Source: DATAEU01 sp046724395
GTDB lineage: Bacteria; Actinomycetota; UBA4738; HRBIN12
DNA: 27,066 nucleotides
Assembly (NCBI GenBank): GCA_046724395.1
Contig: JBKOWM010000006.1
Location: 1 to 27,066, forward strand
Reading direction: 5' to 3'
The translations under genes were made by a program, and so were the position numbers. Numbering within the stretch: the first letter of the stretch is position 1; each line of letters starts with the position of its first letter. Of the stretch, positions 7,096 through 13,813 are shown piece by piece. The notes under the pieces were generated by a model that had not been told where the DNA came from, did not search any database, and worked only from the letters and a program-made list of their open reading frames with translations.

Positions 7096-8231
7096 CAGGC
7101 GCCCCTCCCGCCGGTGACCGGCGGCGCGTCGGTCCTTCCGGTTCTGAGCATGACCGCACCCGCCGACACGTCCCACACCTCGACCGAGGACGCGGGGACG
7201 TGCGCGTCGTCCGCGACGGAGATGAGCACCTGTCCGCCGCGCACGAGCCGAGCGGCAGCCCGGGCTTGACGCGCCGGATCGAGCGCCGAGAAGGGGTCGT
7301 CGAGCAGGACAACGGGGCGCTCGCCGACCTCGGCCGCAACGGCGTCGGCGAGGCCGAGGCGTAGACACAGCGCGGCCGCCCACGCCTCCCCGTGGGACGC
7401 GAAGGCACGCGCCCCGAGGTCGCGCACGGCCAGGGACAGATCGTCGCGGTGCGGACCGACGAGCGACGTTCGACGCACGAGCTCGTCCTGCCGCCGCTCC
7501 TCGAGCCGGCGCCGGAACGCCTCCTCGATGCCCTCCGCCACCATCGGGACGACGTTGGGCGCGTAGTCGCAGTGCAGGCCGTACGTGGAGAGCGCCTCGA
7601 AGGACTCGGAGGCCGCGGGGTTCAGCCGCTCGGCCGCGTCGGCGCGGAGCCGCATGAGCGCCGAACCTCCGGCGATCAACTCCTCGTCCCACCCCACGAG
7701 GGCCGTCGGCGTGCCACGCCCGTCCCAATCCTTCAGCATTCGGTTGCGCTGGCGAAGCGTTCGGTCGTAGGCGGTGATCGCCGATTCCTTGAGTGGCCAC
7801 AGGCAGACGACTGCCTCGTCGAGGAACCGGCGCCGCTCCGACGGATCCCCCCGCACGACGTCCAGATCGTCCGGTCCAAAAAACACGGCGCGAATCTGCC
7901 GCCGAACGTCGCGCCTGCGCCGGACCACGGAACGGTTCACCTGCACCCGATTGGCGCCGCGGCCGGGAATCTCGACCTCGACGAGGACTCGCCCGTTGGC
8001 CGTGTCGATCTCTCCCCGCGTGTACGCCGAGTTTGCTCCCTCTCGCACCAGCGGCTGCGTCGACGAGGTCCGCGGCGAGGCGAGGAAGAACAGAAACGCG
8101 ATCCCCTCCAGAAGATTCGTCTTGCCTTCGCCGTTGGAGCCGACGACGGTGACGAGGCCCTCCGGAATGTCGGTCAGCTCCGTCCGGGAATGGTTTCGGA
8201 AGTCGAGGAGCTCGACCCACCGCAGCCGCAA
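7095..8231 (-). CDS. recF: RecF recombination mediator
   Basis: A 378-aa SMC-like ATPase that helps load RecA at single-strand gaps. Walker A is GSNGEGKTNL (31-40) and Walker B is VVLLDDPFSALD (307-318, usually LLDDVFSELD). The N-terminus RLRWVELLDFRNHSRTEL is the family's 'L-x-n-FRNy' motif, and the middle FFGPDDLDVVRGDPSERRRFLDEA (118-140) is typical. The signature segment reads SHGEAWAAALCLRLG (279-293), whereas the family consensus is close to SQGQQRTxxLALKLA, so the Gln and the Q-R pair are replaced. The start is TTG at 8231, six bases after the dnaN stop, with only a poor ribosome-binding site, so coupling to dnaN is likely. The gene belongs to the dnaN-recF-DUF721 group reading away from the origin. 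Confidence 0.95.
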   Translation of the reverse strand: MRLRWVELLDFRNHSRTELTDIPEGLVTVVGSNGEGKTNLLEGIAFLFFLASPRTSSTQPLVREGANSAYTRGEIDTANGRVLVEVEIPGRGANRVQVNRSVVRRRRDVRRQIRAVFFGPDDLDVVRGDPSERRRFLDEAVVCLWPLKESAITAYDRTLRQRNRMLKDWDGRGTPTALVGWDEELIAGGSALMRLRADAAERLNPAASESFEALSTYGLHCDYAPNVVPMVAEGIEEAFRRRLEERRQDELVRRTSLVGPHRDDLSLAVRDLGARAFASHGEAWAAALCLRLGLADAVAAEVGERPVVLLDDPFSALDPARQARAAARLVRGGQVLISVADDAHVPASSVEVWDVSAGAVMLRTGRTDAPPVTGGRGA

Positions 8232-8237
8232 CCGCGA

Positions 8238-9341
8238 TCAGCCGACCGGCGTCGGCAGGCGGACCGGCATCACGAGATAGGTGAATTCGTTGCTGTCGCC
8301 CTTCACGATCCCCGGTTTGAGGCCGTCGCGCACCTCCAGTCGGACGCTCTCGCCCGACGCAGCGGCCAGCCCATCCGCCAGGTAGTTCGGGTTGAACGCC
8401 GCCGTCAGATCCTCACCCTCATACGCGGCCTCGACGGCCTCCACCGCCTGCCCGAGGTCGGGCGACGACGAGGAAAGCTTCACCCCGAGCGCGTTGAACT
8501 CGAGCCGCACCGGAGAGGTGTCGCGCGCAAGCAGCCCGACACGCTTCACCGCGTCCATCAGCTGCTGACGCGAGACCGTGAGGCGGTTCTCGTACGCGTC
8601 CGGCAGCAGCTGACGATAGTTCGGGAACTCGCCCTCGATGAGGCGAGATGTCAGGGTCAACCGTCCGACCTGGAACGAAACCTGACTCTCGTCGAGGAAG
8701 ATCTCCATGTTGCCCTTGTCGACCGTCGACGCCGCGCGGCCGGCCTCGGACATCGCCCGCTCGGGCACGATCGCTTTGCCCTCGCCCTCCGACGTGGCGA
8801 CGAGCTCGCGCACCGCGAGTCGGTAGGAGTCCGTCGCGACGAGTGTCACGCCCTCGCGGCTAACCTCGAGCAGGACGCCCGTGAGGACGGGACGTGCCTC
8901 GTCACGGGACGCCGCCCGCGCGACCTGACCGATAGCCTCGGCGAAGGTCGGCCCGTCGGCGACGACGCGCGTTCCGCTCGGCGGCTGCAAGCTGGGAAAG
9001 TCCTCGGCCGGCAACAGCCGGAGCGCGCCCTCGTACGCCGCGCATCGGATGCGGGCCTGGGACTGATCGGTGTCGACATCGACGGGCGCGTCCGACAGGC
9101 TCTTGACCGTGTCGGCGAGGAGGCGGGCCGGGACGAGAGCGGTCCCTTCCTCGCCGACCTGGACCTGGACGGACAGCCGCGCCGAGACCTCGAGATCCGT
9201 CGTGGTGAGGGTGAGCGTTGCGTCCGAGCCGGTCTCCATGAGGACGCCAGTGAGCGCCGGTATCCCCGGACGCGAGGAGACCCCACGCTGAACCGTCTGG
9301 AGTGCCTCGGTCAGGTCGTCTCGGTCACACCGGAACTTCAC
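8238..9341 (-). CDS. dnaN: DNA polymerase III beta sliding clamp
   Basis: A 367-aa clamp that encircles DNA and tethers polymerase III. It has the three-domain clamp length. Recognisable pieces are the N-terminus MKFRCDRDDLTEAL, PALTGVLMETG, LLPAEDFPSLQ (about 108-118), the second-domain TGVLLEVSREGVTLVATDSYRLAVRE (about 153-178), LIEGEFPNYRQLLP (about 235-248), FNPNYLADGL, and the hallmark C-terminus TYLVMPVRLP, which forms part of the protein-binding pocket. The GTG start at 9341 has an excellent site, GAGGAGGT, 6-7 bases upstream. It is separated from dnaA by a 210-bp gap that holds the candidate origin unwinding element, so it may be transcribed from dnaA or from within the gap. Confidence 0.97.
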   Translation of the reverse strand: MKFRCDRDDLTEALQTVQRGVSSRPGIPALTGVLMETGSDATLTLTTTDLEVSARLSVQVQVGEEGTALVPARLLADTVKSLSDAPVDVDTDQSQARIRCAAYEGALRLLPAEDFPSLQPPSGTRVVADGPTFAEAIGQVARAASRDEARPVLTGVLLEVSREGVTLVATDSYRLAVRELVATSEGEGKAIVPERAMSEAGRAASTVDKGNMEIFLDESQVSFQVGRLTLTSRLIEGEFPNYRQLLPDAYENRLTVSRQQLMDAVKRVGLLARDTSPVRLEFNALGVKLSSSSPDLGQAVEAVEAAYEGEDLTAAFNPNYLADGLAAASGESVRLEVRDGLKPGIVKGDSNEFTYLVMPVRLPTPVG

Positions 9342-9384
9342 GTGTCCACCTCCTCACCGCTTCTTCGGGATCCTTCTTTTCAAA

Positions 9385-9410
9385 CCAGTAGTAGTAGGCC
9401 CTGGGGAAAA
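9385..9410 (-). other. oriC: Candidate oriC unwinding element (DnaA box + DnaA-trio)
   Basis: On the minus strand, reading towards dnaN, the order is a box-like TTTTCCCCA (9410-9402, two mismatches to TTATCCACA), a GC spacer GGGCC (9401-9397), then TACTACTACT (9396-9387); the complementary strand reads TAGTAGTAG. This is the layout of the basal unwinding system described for Bacillus subtilis in the same dnaA-dnaN gap and in the same orientation: DnaA box, short GC run, repeated DnaA-trios that guide DnaA onto single-stranded DNA. The DNA just beyond (TTTGAAAAG) is modestly AT-rich. The identification is by pattern and position only. Confidence 0.6.
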
Positions 9411-9455
9411 AGGGAAAAGGGGGCCGATCTCCGAGCGTACCGGCCCTCGCCGACG

Positions 9456-9536
9456 TGTGGAGGAGCTGTGCGAAACGGTGGACGCTCACACGCCTTTGCA
9501 CGGAGGTCCCCACACTCCCCCGCGGTTCCCACACTC
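9456..9536. other. Degenerate DnaA-site cluster and direct repeats in dnaA-dnaN gap
   Basis: The rest of the 210-bp gap holds TCCTCCACA (minus strand, 9464-9456, two mismatches to the DnaA box) and a 9-bp direct repeat CCCACACTC at 9509-9517 and 9528-9536, with start points 19 bp apart. Each repeat copy ends a CCCACA core, three mismatches from the box. Such weak, regularly spaced sites are plausible low-affinity DnaA contacts beside the unwinding element, but none is strong on its own. No ORF fits here. Confidence 0.35.
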
Positions 9537-9551
9537 GCGCGCACACGTCCC

Positions 9552-10934
9552 TCACAGGCTCCGCGCGCGGCTGCGGACGATCCGTGACAGGTCCTGGACC
9601 TGCCGGTAGATCGGCTCCCGGTTGCGCATCGATGAATCGATCTTGTTGATGCCGTGCAGGGCGGTGGTGTGGTCCCGGGCGAAGATCTCGCCGATCTTGG
9701 GCAGCGTCATGCCGGTGCACTCGCGTACCAAGTACATCGCGACGTGCCGGGCCGTCGTGAGCGGACGCGAGCGGCTCTTCGATGTGAGGTCGTCGACCGT
9801 CAGGCCGAAGTACTTCGCGGTCTCCTCCATGATGAGCATCGCCGGGATCTCCGCCTCGGCCTGAGGCAGGAGATCCTCGAGCGCCTGTTCCGCGAGTTCG
9901 AGTCCGATCGACTGACCGGTCAGATCGCTCCACGCGACGACGCGCACGAGCGCGCCCTCCAGCTCGCGGATGTTCTGGTCGAACTTGCTCGCCACGTACT
10001 CGATGACGTCGTCGGGAACGTGCACGCGCTCACGCTGAGCCTTGAGTTGCAGGATCGCGATGCGCGTCTCCAGGTCGGGCGGCTGCACATCGACGCACAG
10101 ACCGAGACGGAACCGGGACTGCAGTCGCTCCTCCATCCCGAGTTCCTGTGGCGGCCGATCAGATGCGATCACGATCTGGCGCTCCTTCTCATGGAGAGCG
10201 TTGAACGTATGGAAGAACTCGGTCTGCGTCTCCTCGCGCTTGGCGAGGAACTGGATATCGTCGACGAGCAGTACGTCGACGTCTCGGTACCGGGCGGCGA
10301 ACTGGTACCCCTGCCGCTCTCGAACCGCTTTGATGAACTCCGCCATGAAGCTCTCGCTCGTGACGTACTTCACGCGAAGGCGCGGCGCGAGCCGGTGCAT
10401 GTGATGCCCGATGGCGACGATGAGGTGGGTCTTGCCCAGGCCGACGCCGCCGTAGATGAACAGCGGGTTGTACGCCTTCGACGGCGGGGCTTCGGCGACC
10501 GCCATCGCCGCCGCGTGCGCGAACCGGTTGCTCGGTCCCGCTACGAACGCTTCGAACGTGTAGTTCGGGAACGGCAGGCCCGGGGCTCCGAGAGCAGATC
10601 TCGGGCGCGACGCGCGTTCGGCCGAGGGCATCGGCGCCGGCTCGTCGACGGGCGCCGGTCGAACGGCGTCGGCGTCGGCCGCGAGCCGGACGCTCACAGG
10701 CGTACCCGCCGCCTCTCCAGCCACGCGCTCGATGAGCTCGACGTAGTGCTTGGCCAGGCGATCGCGGACGTAATCCGACGGCGCGCGCACCTCCAGCACC
10801 CCTTCGTGCAGGCTCGTCGCATGGACACCGGTGAACCACATCGAAAACGAGCTCTCGGGCAGCTCCGTACGAGCGCGTTCGACGACCTGCGCCCATGTTC
10901 GCGCGGCCGCGTCTTCGAAGGATGCAATGGCCAT
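9552..10934 (-). CDS. dnaA: Chromosomal replication initiator DnaA
   Basis: A 460-aa AAA+ initiator that binds 9-bp boxes at oriC and melts DNA. Domain I is at about residues 11-85 (WAQVVERARTELPESSFSMWF). A proline/alanine-rich linker covers 88-120. The AAA+ domain starts at NYTFEAFVAGPSNRFAHAAA and shows Walker A GGVGLGKTH (162-170), Walker B VLLVDDIQFL (221-230) and the sensor I segment IVIASDRPP. Domain IV ends with the helix-turn-helix and the DnaA signature (RPLTTARHVAMYLVREC, then LPKIGEIFARDHTTALHGI). The box VII region reads LQSRFRLGL rather than the usual LRSRFEWGL. The ATG at 10934 follows a DnaA box by two bases; a Shine-Dalgarno is poor (GGATAG). Autoregulation by DnaA is strongly suggested by boxes around the promoter and start. 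Confidence 0.98.
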   Translation of the reverse strand: MAIASFEDAAARTWAQVVERARTELPESSFSMWFTGVHATSLHEGVLEVRAPSDYVRDRLAKHYVELIERVAGEAAGTPVSVRLAADADAVRPAPVDEPAPMPSAERASRPRSALGAPGLPFPNYTFEAFVAGPSNRFAHAAAMAVAEAPPSKAYNPLFIYGGVGLGKTHLIVAIGHHMHRLAPRLRVKYVTSESFMAEFIKAVRERQGYQFAARYRDVDVLLVDDIQFLAKREETQTEFFHTFNALHEKERQIVIASDRPPQELGMEERLQSRFRLGLCVDVQPPDLETRIAILQLKAQRERVHVPDDVIEYVASKFDQNIRELEGALVRVVAWSDLTGQSIGLELAEQALEDLLPQAEAEIPAMLIMEETAKYFGLTVDDLTSKSRSRPLTTARHVAMYLVRECTGMTLPKIGEIFARDHTTALHGINKIDSSMRNREPIYRQVQDLSRIVRSRARSL

Positions 10935-10936
10935 AG

Positions 10937-10945
10937 CTATCCACA
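10937..10945 (+). promoter_or_regulatory. DnaA box abutting the dnaA start
   Basis: CTATCCACA differs from the consensus TTATCCACA only in its first base and lies two bases from the dnaA initiation codon. Bound DnaA would cover the translation start region of its own gene, fitting autorepression or an origin function. Confidence 0.7.
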
Positions 10946-10949
10946 GTGC

Positions 10950-10969
10950 CTTTCCACAAGTGTGGAAAC
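10950..10969. promoter_or_regulatory. Inverted pair of DnaA boxes
   Basis: TTTCCACA (10951-10958) and TGTGGAAA (10961-10968) are perfect inverted 8-mers two bases apart. As 9-mers each is two mismatches from TTATCCACA. Head-to-head boxes this close favour cooperative binding by two DnaA molecules. They lie in the predicted dnaA 5' leader. Confidence 0.65.
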
Positions 10970-11041
10970 CCGCTGGGGAAGGCCACGCTCGGCGTCACGG
11001 TAGGGGAGGTTCCGCGGGCCGCCGGAGTGAAGGCGCGCCGG

Positions 11042-11070
11042 AATATAGCACCGAGGTTTTCCACACGGTG
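11042..11070 (-). promoter_or_regulatory. Predicted dnaA promoter overlapping a DnaA box
   Basis: The minus strand has TATATT (11047-11042), a strong -10, about 108 bp before the dnaA start. The -35 at the right spacing is poor (CACCGT). A one-mismatch DnaA box TTTTCCACA (plus strand, 11057-11065) lies between the two hexamers, so DnaA binding would block polymerase. The -10 is clear by eye; the regulation is inferred from the overlap. Confidence 0.5.
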
Positions 11071-11140
11071 ATGCTTCCGCACGCTTTTGACGGTCTTTCT
11101 CCGCCGGCAGGCGATGTGCCTCGTTGCGCCGCTTTCCTTT

Positions 11141-11170
11141 TTGTCCTGGTGGACGCGCCGCCCGTATACT
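11141..11170 (+). promoter_or_regulatory. rpmH operon promoter
   Basis: TTGTCC (11141-11146) and TATACT (11165-11170) are spaced by 18 bp, a good vegetative-sigma promoter, 57 bp before the rpmH start. It would drive rpmH-rnpA-yidD-yidC-jag and perhaps on to parB, divergently from dnaA. It is the best promoter match in the window. Confidence 0.7.
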
Positions 11171-11227
11171 CGTTGTGCGCACGGGCCCGTCTCCGACACC
11201 GTCAGTACGATTCGCCTGAGGTTTGCT

Positions 11228-11365
11228 ATGTCCAAGCGTACGTTCCAGCCGAACAATCGGCGCCGCAAGAAGACCCACGGCTTTCGCGTGCGGATGCGGA
11301 CGCGCGCCGGACGCGCGATCCTGGCGCGCCGCCGCGCCAAGGGCCGCGCGAAGCTGTCAGCCTGA
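11228..11365 (+). CDS. rpmH: 50S ribosomal protein L34
   Basis: A 45-aa, very basic ribosomal protein: MSKRTFQPNNRRRKKTHGFR followed by VRMRTRAGRAILARRRAKGRAKLSA. The TFQPNNRRR opening and the T-x-x-GRAILARRRAKGR end are invariant L34 features. The ATG at 11228 is preceded by GAGG with a six-base gap, and longer frames upstream are artefacts. It is the first gene of the plus-strand arm, 57 bp downstream of a good promoter, and lies opposite dnaA across the 293-bp origin-flanking gap. The stop TGA overlaps the point where homology to RnpA begins in another frame. Confidence 0.97.
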   Translation: MSKRTFQPNNRRRKKTHGFRVRMRTRAGRAILARRRAKGRAKLSA

Positions 11366-11385
11366 GTCGAGAACGCTCGGCTCCG

Positions 11386-11682
11386 GTGGACGTCGGGCGC
11401 GTTCTGTCGAAGGGGCGTCCGTTCCACGCAGGTCGGGTGGTAGCCTTTGTCGCGCCCGGGTCGGGGAGCGTCGCATTCGTCGCCGGTCGTCGGGTGGGCG
11501 GTGCCGTCCTGCGAAATCGGGCACGGCGCGTCCTCCGGGCGGCGTGGCGCGAGCTCGAACCCCGCGCCGAGACCGATTTCGACATCGTCCTGGTCGCCCG
11601 GTCTGCGATCAGGGGATCCAAGACGCAGGACCTGGTGGCCGATTTGGACGACCTTCTGACGCGCGCTCGGGTGCTTTCGTGA
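11386..11682 (+). CDS. rnpA: Ribonuclease P protein component
   Basis: The protein subunit of RNase P, which helps the RNA subunit mature tRNA 5' ends. The core is recognisable: VGRVLSKGRPFHAGRVVAFVAP, then VAGRRVGGAVLRNRARRVLRAAWREL with the RNR signature, and DFDIVLVARSAI near the end. The earliest ordinary start in the spacer is GTG at 11386, giving 98 aa. However, family similarity seems to begin earlier, at LSRER (codons from 11362), where the first codon is CTG overlapping the rpmH stop (CTGA). Either a CTG start giving 106 aa or a shortened N-terminus is possible, and the frame is open all the way back through rpmH. The stop overlaps the yidD GTG. Function is firm; the start is not. 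Confidence 0.88.
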   Translation: MDVGRVLSKGRPFHAGRVVAFVAPGSGSVAFVAGRRVGGAVLRNRARRVLRAAWRELEPRAETDFDIVLVARSAIRGSKTQDLVADLDDLLTRARVLS

Positions 11683-11984
11683 GCGACACGATCCGAAGGA
11701 CGGCGTGGGCCATGGGCGCGCCGGTCCGAACGGGCCTCATCGGGATGATCCGGCTATATCGGCTGCTCCTGTCCGGGTGGCTCGGCGGTCAGTGCCGCTT
11801 CTACCCGTCCTGTTCGCACTACGGCGAGGAGGCGATTCGGCTGCACGGAGCGGTCAAGGGGGCCGCGTTGACAGCCTGGCGAATCGCCCGATGCGGACCG
11901 TTCACCCGGGGCGGCGTGGATCCGGTCCCGCCCTCGAACAGCCGCACCGCGTATGACGCCGTCGCACACGGGAGCGGGCCGTGA
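11679..11984 (+). CDS. yidD: Membrane protein insertion efficiency factor YidD
   Basis: A 101-aa small membrane-associated protein thought to assist YidC-dependent insertion. The full signature is present: LIGMIRLYRLLLSGWLGGQC, RFYPSCSHYGEEAIRLHGA and GAALTAWRIARCGPFTRGGV, including the three conserved cysteines (39, 45, 72), then DPVP. The GTG at 11679 overlaps the rnpA TGA by three bases (GTGA), and its own TGA overlaps the yidC GTG in the same way, so three proteins in a row appear coupled. The N-terminal 20 residues are more polar than usual, and translation from the internal ATG at codon 12 is an alternative. Confidence 0.93.
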   Translation: MSDTIRRTAWAMGAPVRTGLIGMIRLYRLLLSGWLGGQCRFYPSCSHYGEEAIRLHGAVKGAALTAWRIARCGPFTRGGVDPVPPSNSRTAYDAVAHGSGP

Positions 11985-13153
11985 TCGCGTTCGAGCCGTT
12001 CCAGATGCTGCTGGACGGCATGGGCTGGATCATGGCGCGCATCTACGACGTGATCCCCAACTGGGGCTTGTCGATCATCGTGCTGACGATCCTCATCCGT
12101 CTGGTGCTGTTGCCGCTCGGCGTGAAGCAGATTCGATCTATGCAGAACATGCAGATCATCCAGCCGAAGGTGAAGCAGATCCAGCAGAAGTACAAGGGGA
12201 ACAAGCAGAAGCAGCAGGAAGAGATCATGCAGTTGTACCGGGAGCACGGGGTGAACCCCTTTTCCGGCTGTTGGCCTGTGCTGCTGCAGTTCCCGATCCT
12301 GATCGCGATGTACTCCGTGATCCGGTTTCCGCAGTACCCCGTCCACATCCCGGAAGGCTCCGCGCTTTACGAGGCCGTCACGGTTCAGGTGCCGGAGCCC
12401 GTGAGCCAGGACCAGCTGACACCGGAGTTTCTCTTGAGGCACGGGGCACCGGAGCCGGAGGGCAAGAGCGACCCGTGGATCGTTCCCGAAAAGTCCCCGG
12501 CGGGCACGACGTTCCTGACGATGAACCTGCTGTGCTCAGCCCAGCAGGCGGGCGACGACGCGGCCCAAGTGACCTCGCGGTACCCGGCGACCGACGGCCG
12601 TCAGGTCATCTACCAGCTCGACTGCGGCAACTCCGTGCCCCAACGCATCCCGTACTACCTGTTCGCGGCCGCCATGTTCGCGACGACGTACTTCCAGCAG
12701 CGGCAGATGCAGCGGGCGAGCCCACCCGGTGCGTCGTCCCAGCAGCAGCAGGCTCTGCTCAGGGTCATGCCGCTCCTGTTCGGGGTGTTCGGCTTCTTCT
12801 TCCCCGTTGGTCTGGTCCTGTACTGGACGACGTCGAACGCGTGGCAGATCGGGCAACAGTACTTCATGCTCAAGAACCGGCCGACCGCGGAGTCGCTCGC
12901 TGCCCGGGCGAACGGGCGCAAGGAGCGGCGCGGGTTCATGTCGTCGATGCTGGACCGAGCGGACCAGGAGCGGAAGCGCCGCAACGTCGGGGACGGCCGC
13001 GGGCCGGCGCAGAAGTCCGGTCCGGGGACCGGCCGCCCGGGGACGGCACCCCCACGAAAGCCCGGCGACGGACGAAGCGGAGGATCCGGTGGCAGCGGCG
13101 GAGGATCGGGTGGCACGGGGTCGGGAAGTCGAAAAAAACGCCCCAAGCGTTGA
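11981..13153 (+). CDS. yidC: Membrane protein insertase YidC (Oxa1 family)
   Basis: A 390-aa insertase that helps proteins into the cytoplasmic membrane. It lacks the large P1 periplasmic domain of proteobacteria and shows no lipobox. Membrane segments are at about 29-48 (with the groove arginine Arg40 in TILIRLVLLPL), 98-115, 222-238 and 262-290; the cytoplasmic hairpin MQNMQIIQPKVKQIQQKYKG follows the first. The outer loop between the second and third segments is long (about 117-222) and holds two cysteines (185, 215). The C-terminus from 340 is a Gly/Ser/Pro-rich tail ending in RKKRPKR, which could contact ribosomes. The GTG start overlaps yidD. The 3' end overlaps jag by 44 bp or more. 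Confidence 0.95.
   Translation: MIAFEPFQMLLDGMGWIMARIYDVIPNWGLSIIVLTILIRLVLLPLGVKQIRSMQNMQIIQPKVKQIQQKYKGNKQKQQEEIMQLYREHGVNPFSGCWPVLLQFPILIAMYSVIRFPQYPVHIPEGSALYEAVTVQVPEPVSQDQLTPEFLLRHGAPEPEGKSDPWIVPEKSPAGTTFLTMNLLCSAQQAGDDAAQVTSRYPATDGRQVIYQLDCGNSVPQRIPYYLFAAAMFATTYFQQRQMQRASPPGASSQQQQALLRVMPLLFGVFGFFFPVGLVLYWTTSNAWQIGQQYFMLKNRPTAESLAARANGRKERRGFMSSMLDRADQERKRRNVGDGRGPAQKSGPGTGRPGTAPPRKPGDGRSGGSGGSGGGSGGTGSGSRKKRPKR
13079..13112 (+). promoter_or_regulatory. Tandem ribosome-binding site / GTG start pair for jag inside yidC
   Basis: Two near-identical 21-bp units each contain GCGGAGGATC-x-GGTGGC. In both, GGAGG is followed by five bases and an in-frame GTG: GGAGG 13079-13083 with GTG 13089, and GGAGG 13100-13104 with GTG 13110. 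In the yidC frame the same repeat encodes the Gly/Ser-rich tail. Both could start jag, giving 238- or 231-aa proteins. Confidence 0.6.
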
Positions 13154-13805
13154 GGAGGCGATCGAGCTTGCGCTGGAGGAATTAGGCGCCAGTGAGCAAG
13201 AGGTCTCGGTGCAGATCCTCCAGGACCCCCGCTCGGGCTTCCTTGGCGTCGGCAGCCAGGACGCCGTCGTCCGCGTCCGCGTGACCGGGCGCGCGACAGC
13301 CGACGTTCCGGACGAGGATCTAGAGGAGCAGGCCGACATCGCGGCCGAGTTCGTCGAGGGTGTCGTCTCTCGTCTGGGGATAGAGGCCGACATCGAGACC
13401 GCTTTCCGAGATGGCACGATGTACGTGGAGATCCTCCCGCCCGAGGACCACGAAACCGAGCCCGACGACGAGGACGACATGGGCTTGCTGATCGGTCGCC
13501 ACGGGCAAACGCTCGAGGCCTTGCAGGACCTTGCCCGCACCGTGGTGAGTAGCCGAACGGGGTCCCGAGCAAGGGTCGTCGTCGATGCGGAGGATTACAG
13601 GAAGCGGCAGCGGTCTCGACTCGAGAGCCGCGCCCGGGACGTCGCGCGGCGAGTTGCTCGATCGGGTCGAGAGGAGGCGCTCGATCCGATGAACGCGTAC
13701 GAGCGCAAGGTCGTGCACGATGCGGTCGCGACGGTCGACGGAGTCGAGACGACCAGCCGGGGTGAGGAACCGGAACGCCGGGTGGTCATCCGCCCGGCGT
13801 CCTGA
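13110..13805 (+). CDS. jag: Jag / KhpB RNA-binding protein
   Basis: A 231-aa RNA-binding protein of the Jag/KhpB family, linked to cell elongation and division control in Gram-positives. The Jag-N domain lies at about residues 10-60 (APSVEEAIELALEELGASEQ, then FLGVGSQDAVVRVRV). A KH domain spans about 85-160 with the GxxG loop as GRHG (129-132). An R3H domain follows (about 165-230), with ERKVVHDAVATVDGVET and Arg199/His203 as the R-x-x-x-H pair. An acidic stretch, EDHETEPDDEDD, splits the KH strands. The start GTG 13110 was chosen for its GGAGG-N5 spacing; GTG 13089 has an equally good site. It overlaps the yidC end and lies 12 bp before rsmG. Confidence 0.92.
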   Translation: MARGREVEKNAPSVEEAIELALEELGASEQEVSVQILQDPRSGFLGVGSQDAVVRVRVTGRATADVPDEDLEEQADIAAEFVEGVVSRLGIEADIETAFRDGTMYVEILPPEDHETEPDDEDDMGLLIGRHGQTLEALQDLARTVVSSRTGSRARVVVDAEDYRKRQRSRLESRARDVARRVARSGREEALDPMNAYERKVVHDAVATVDGVETTSRGEEPERRVVIRPAS

Positions 13806-13813
13806 CCGCTCAA

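Noticed and set aside
6739..8220. Single 493-codon minus frame joining DUF721 with an upstream extension
   Set aside because: The extension is the wrong frame of recF; only the last 118 codons match DUF721, and an ATG overlapping the recF stop explains the true start.
7392..9587. 731-codon open frame on the plus strand opposite recF and dnaN
   Set aside because: It is antisense to two clearly identified genes, its translation is low-complexity Arg/Glu/Leu-rich with no family motif, and long antisense frames are expected at this GC content.
9654..11003. 449-codon plus-strand frame opposite dnaA
   Set aside because: Antisense to dnaA and reading into the DnaA-box region; no protein similarity is visible.
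12990..13152. Gly/Ser-rich repeat in the yidC tail as a mobile or minisatellite element
   Set aside because: Only two 21-bp units with one difference plus general GC-rich low complexity; explained by the protein tail and the jag start sites.
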